The position numbers and the translations under genes are program-made. From Novosphingobium sp. ERN07 (GTDB lineage: Bacteria; Pseudomonadota; Alphaproteobacteria; Sphingomonadales; Sphingomonadaceae), in NCBI RefSeq assembly GCF_012641335.1, contig NZ_JABAID010000003.1:349130-413129 (forward strand): a stretch of DNA of 64,000 nt, written 5' to 3'. The notes under the pieces are model-generated. The model saw nothing but the letters and a program-made list of their open reading frames with translations, did no database searches and was not told the origin of the DNA. Below are positions 62,369-64,000 of this stretch, one piece after another; the stretch's first letter is position 1; every line of letters begins with the position of its first letter.

Positions 62369-63136
62369 ATGCAGCGTTTCAATGGAAAAGTGGTGCTGGT
62401 CACCGGCGCGGCATCGGGCATTGGCCGTGCGGCGGCAATCCGCTTTGCACAGGAAGGCGCGCGCGTGTTCTGCGCAGACCTCAACCTTGCGGGAGCCGAA
62501 GCGGTAGCGGCGGAGATCGGCAATGGCGCATCTGCGGTGCAGGTGGACGTGGCCGACTATGCCAGCAATCAGGCGATGGTCGCCAAAGTGATGGCAGAGG
62601 CAGGCGCGCTTGACGCCGCGTTCCTCAACGCAGGGCTTTATGGCGCGGCGGACGGGCTGGACACTGTGGACGAGGCACTGTTCGACCGGCTGATCGCCGT
62701 CAATCTGAAGGGCGCATTCAACGGGATCAAGGCGGTGCAACCGGTCATCGCGCAAGGCGGGGCCGTAGTAATTACGGCATCGGCAGCGGGCGTGGTCGGC
62801 CATCCCGGCAATCCCGCCTACAGCGCGGCAAAGCATGGCGTGGTGGGGTTGGTGAAGTCCTGCGTCGATGCCTTTGCGGCGCGCGGCGCGCGGATCAACG
62901 CGCTGTGTCCGGGCGGCGTAGAAACACCCCTGATCGGCGCGCCCGATGTGGCAATGGTGGACCCGCAATGTCTACCGCGCGTGCCGTTGCGCGGTATGGG
63001 CAGCGCGCAGCACGTGGCCGAAGTGGCGCTGTGGCTGTGCAGCCCCGCCGCCGCTTTCATCACCGGCCAAGCGCAGGTTCTCGACGCTGCTCTGCTGTCC
63101 ACTTTCGCGCCAGTCATGCTTCCGGTCGGTCCCTGA
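62369..63136 (+). CDS. Short-chain dehydrogenase/reductase
   Basis: 255 residues: TGAASGIGRA, NAGLYG as variant NNAG, ITASAAGVVG with the catalytic Ser, YSAAK, PGGVETP and GQAQVLDAA at the end, where the usual DGG is replaced. Asp after beta-2 (CADLN) suggests NAD(H). GGAGAG precedes the ATG. Between fadD3 and the second isomerase gene, it is probably a hydroxysteroid dehydrogenase. Confidence 0.87.
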   Translation: MQRFNGKVVLVTGAASGIGRAAAIRFAQEGARVFCADLNLAGAEAVAAEIGNGASAVQVDVADYASNQAMVAKVMAEAGALDAAFLNAGLYGAADGLDTVDEALFDRLIAVNLKGAFNGIKAVQPVIAQGGAVVITASAAGVVGHPGNPAYSAAKHGVVGLVKSCVDAFAARGARINALCPGGVETPLIGAPDVAMVDPQCLPRVPLRGMGSAQHVAEVALWLCSPAAAFITGQAQVLDAALLSTFAPVMLPVGP

Positions 63137-63139
63137 CGG

Positions 63140-63532
63140 ATGAGCAGCGTTCCCACGCAGGCGGCAATGAAAGCCACGCTTCAGGCCTATGTGGACCAGA
63201 TCAACGCGGGCGATGCCGCCGGCGTTACGGCCCTGTTCGCGCCCGATGCGATCATCGAAGACCCCATCGGATCGGAACCGCGCACAGGCAAAGCCATCGC
63301 ACAATGGTTTGCAGATACCGTCGCCTACCAGACCCGCATTACCCCCGTTGCCCCACATCGCGGATCGCACGGAAACGAGGCGCTGCTGGTGTTCGACGTG
63401 GAGTTCACTCCGCCCGGCGGCAAGCGGCTGCGCATCCGTTCTGCCGATGCCTGCCGTTTCGACGCGACAGGCCGGATCACCAGCCTGCGCGCGTTCTGGG
63501 GACCGGAGGATATCGGTCCGGCAGGCGACTAA
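63140..63532 (+). CDS. Ketosteroid isomerase-like protein (second copy)
   Basis: 130 residues. Tyr17, Asp41 (IIEDPIGSEP) and Asp103 correspond to the Tyr14, Asp38 and Asp99 of the first isomerase, with offsets of 3-4. The EDPxGSEP segment is even closer to the Comamonas enzyme than in the first copy. It is a probable active paralogue, perhaps for a different substrate. It starts 3 bases after the SDR stop and overlaps the convergent Lrp gene end by 4 bases. Confidence 0.83.
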   Translation: MSSVPTQAAMKATLQAYVDQINAGDAAGVTALFAPDAIIEDPIGSEPRTGKAIAQWFADTVAYQTRITPVAPHRGSHGNEALLVFDVEFTPPGGKRLRIRSADACRFDATGRITSLRAFWGPEDIGPAGD

Positions 63533-64000
63533 TCGTCGTCGGCGACCTCAGCCGGTCTGGTGATCTTGGCCATGCGGGCGTTGTATTTCACGGTCTTTAC
63601 CGCAATCGACGTTTCCACATGATGCACGCCATCGACCGCAAGAATCTTGTCCGACGCCAGTTCCACCAGCGCATCCAGATCATCGATCAGGCACATTGCG
63701 GTAATGTTGAATTGGCCCATCGTGATCAGCACGGCGTTGACGGTGGGGATGTCCGCAATCACCTGCGCCACTTCGCGCACGCGGTTCACCTCGGCCTGCA
63801 CGTTGATGAAGGCAAGGCGGGCGCGCTGTTCGATCTGGAAGCCGGTGATCGCGGTGAAGGCGATCAAGCCGTCCTGCTGCAAACGCTTGATGCGCCCGCG
63901 GACGGTGCCTTCGGTCACGCCGAGTTCGGCAGCAATGCGCCGGTTGGAAACGCGCGCATCGCGGCCAAGCATGTCGACCAGTTGCGTGTCGAGCGTGTCG
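63529..64000 (-). CDS. Lrp/AsnC-family regulator (5' end outside window)
   Basis: The frame continues past the window edge. Reading inward from 64000 gives DTLDTQLVDMLGRDARVSN, the usual Lrp/AsnC N-terminus, so the ATG at 63972 is internal and the true start is off-window. The HTH is RRIAAELGVTEGTVRGRIKRL. The RAM ligand domain follows (about the last 90 residues). Lrp members respond to amino acids or other small ligands. It converges with the steroid operon, so a regulatory link is possible but unproven. Confidence 0.9.
   Translation of the reverse strand, partial: DTLDTQLVDMLGRDARVSNRRIAAELGVTEGTVRGRIKRLQQDGLIAFTAITGFQIEQRARLAFINVQAEVNRVREVAQVIADIPTVNAVLITMGQFNITAMCLIDDLDALVELASDKILAVDGVHHVETSIAVKTVKYNARMAKITRPAEVADDD

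Noticed and set aside
60568..62523. 651-codon open frame on the minus strand
   Set aside because: Antisense to the thiolase and fadD3 genes. Composition is typical of a shadow frame.
1..64000. Search for tRNA, rRNA, CRISPR arrays, insertion sequences and attachment sites
   Set aside because: No spaced repeats, transposase motifs, or RNA-gene signatures were noticed by eye. A dedicated tool scan was not possible.

Overview
The window looks like about 64 kb of a sphingomonad (Novosphingobium-like alphaproteobacterial) chromosome. It is GC-rich and densely coded, with three TonB-dependent receptors of the sphingomonad type and many short-chain dehydrogenases, P450s and SnoaL-fold proteins. The gene content marks it as a steroid-degradation locus. 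It carries recognisable homologues of KshA, HsaC, IpdA, IpdB, IpdC, EchA20, FadE30, FadE31, FadA6, IpdF and FadD3, plus two ketosteroid isomerases. All family calls were made by reading motifs and by recall of known proteins; no database search was run. No tRNA, rRNA, insertion sequence or CRISPR array was seen, and no gene-free gap exceeds 300 bases.

Layout. (1) 1-14,900: uptake and peripheral genes: three TonB-dependent receptors, a CYP125/142-like P450, an AraC regulator, an alcohol dehydrogenase, a lipoprotein phosphatase, a TetR regulator with a palindromic operator, a luciferase-like flavin monooxygenase and a Coq4-fold protein. (2) 15,000-31,500: two family-3 amidohydrolases, a small HTH regulator, SDRs, SnoaL-fold proteins, an MFS carrier, an HSL-type esterase, a CYP51-like P450 with its 2Fe-2S ferredoxin, a second AraC regulator and an EthD-like protein. 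(3) 31,500-44,600: sulfotransferase-family protein, LysR regulator, KshA-like Rieske oxygenase, Zn alcohol dehydrogenase, GMC oxidoreductase, a ferredoxin/P450/TIM-barrel operon, a pterin carbinolamine dehydratase, an unrecognised protein, an aldo/keto reductase and a delta4-(5alpha)-type ketosteroid dehydrogenase. (4) 44,809-63,532: one co-directional run of about 21 genes with many ATGA-type overlaps. It starts with an SDR and hsaC and continues through ipdA-ipdB-ech-ipdC-echA20-fadE31-(fadE32)-fadA6, an SDR, the fadE30 pair, ipdF, MaoC, ketosteroid isomerase, thiolase, fadD3, an SDR and a second isomerase. A partial Lrp/AsnC gene ends the window on the opposite strand.

How it fits together (inference from family knowledge): receptors, esterase and amidohydrolases import or deconjugate steroid compounds. 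P450s, alcohol dehydrogenases, SDRs, the isomerases, KSTD and KshA process side chain and A/B rings. HsaC cleaves the aromatised A ring. FadD3, FadE30, IpdF, IpdC, EchA20, IpdAB, FadE31/32 and FadA6 degrade the remaining C/D rings. HsaA/B, HsaD, KshB and KstR-type regulators are not in the window.

The most interesting unexplained signal is a short motif, TACGCAAATA or its complement TATTTGCGTA and variants. It recurs, often as inverted pairs with centres 28 or 34-35 bp apart, in front of about eight transcription units between 17.6 and 44.8 kb. It looks like the operator of an undescribed steroid regulon. The HTH protein at 16,904-17,656, next to the clearest pair, is the leading but unproven candidate regulator.
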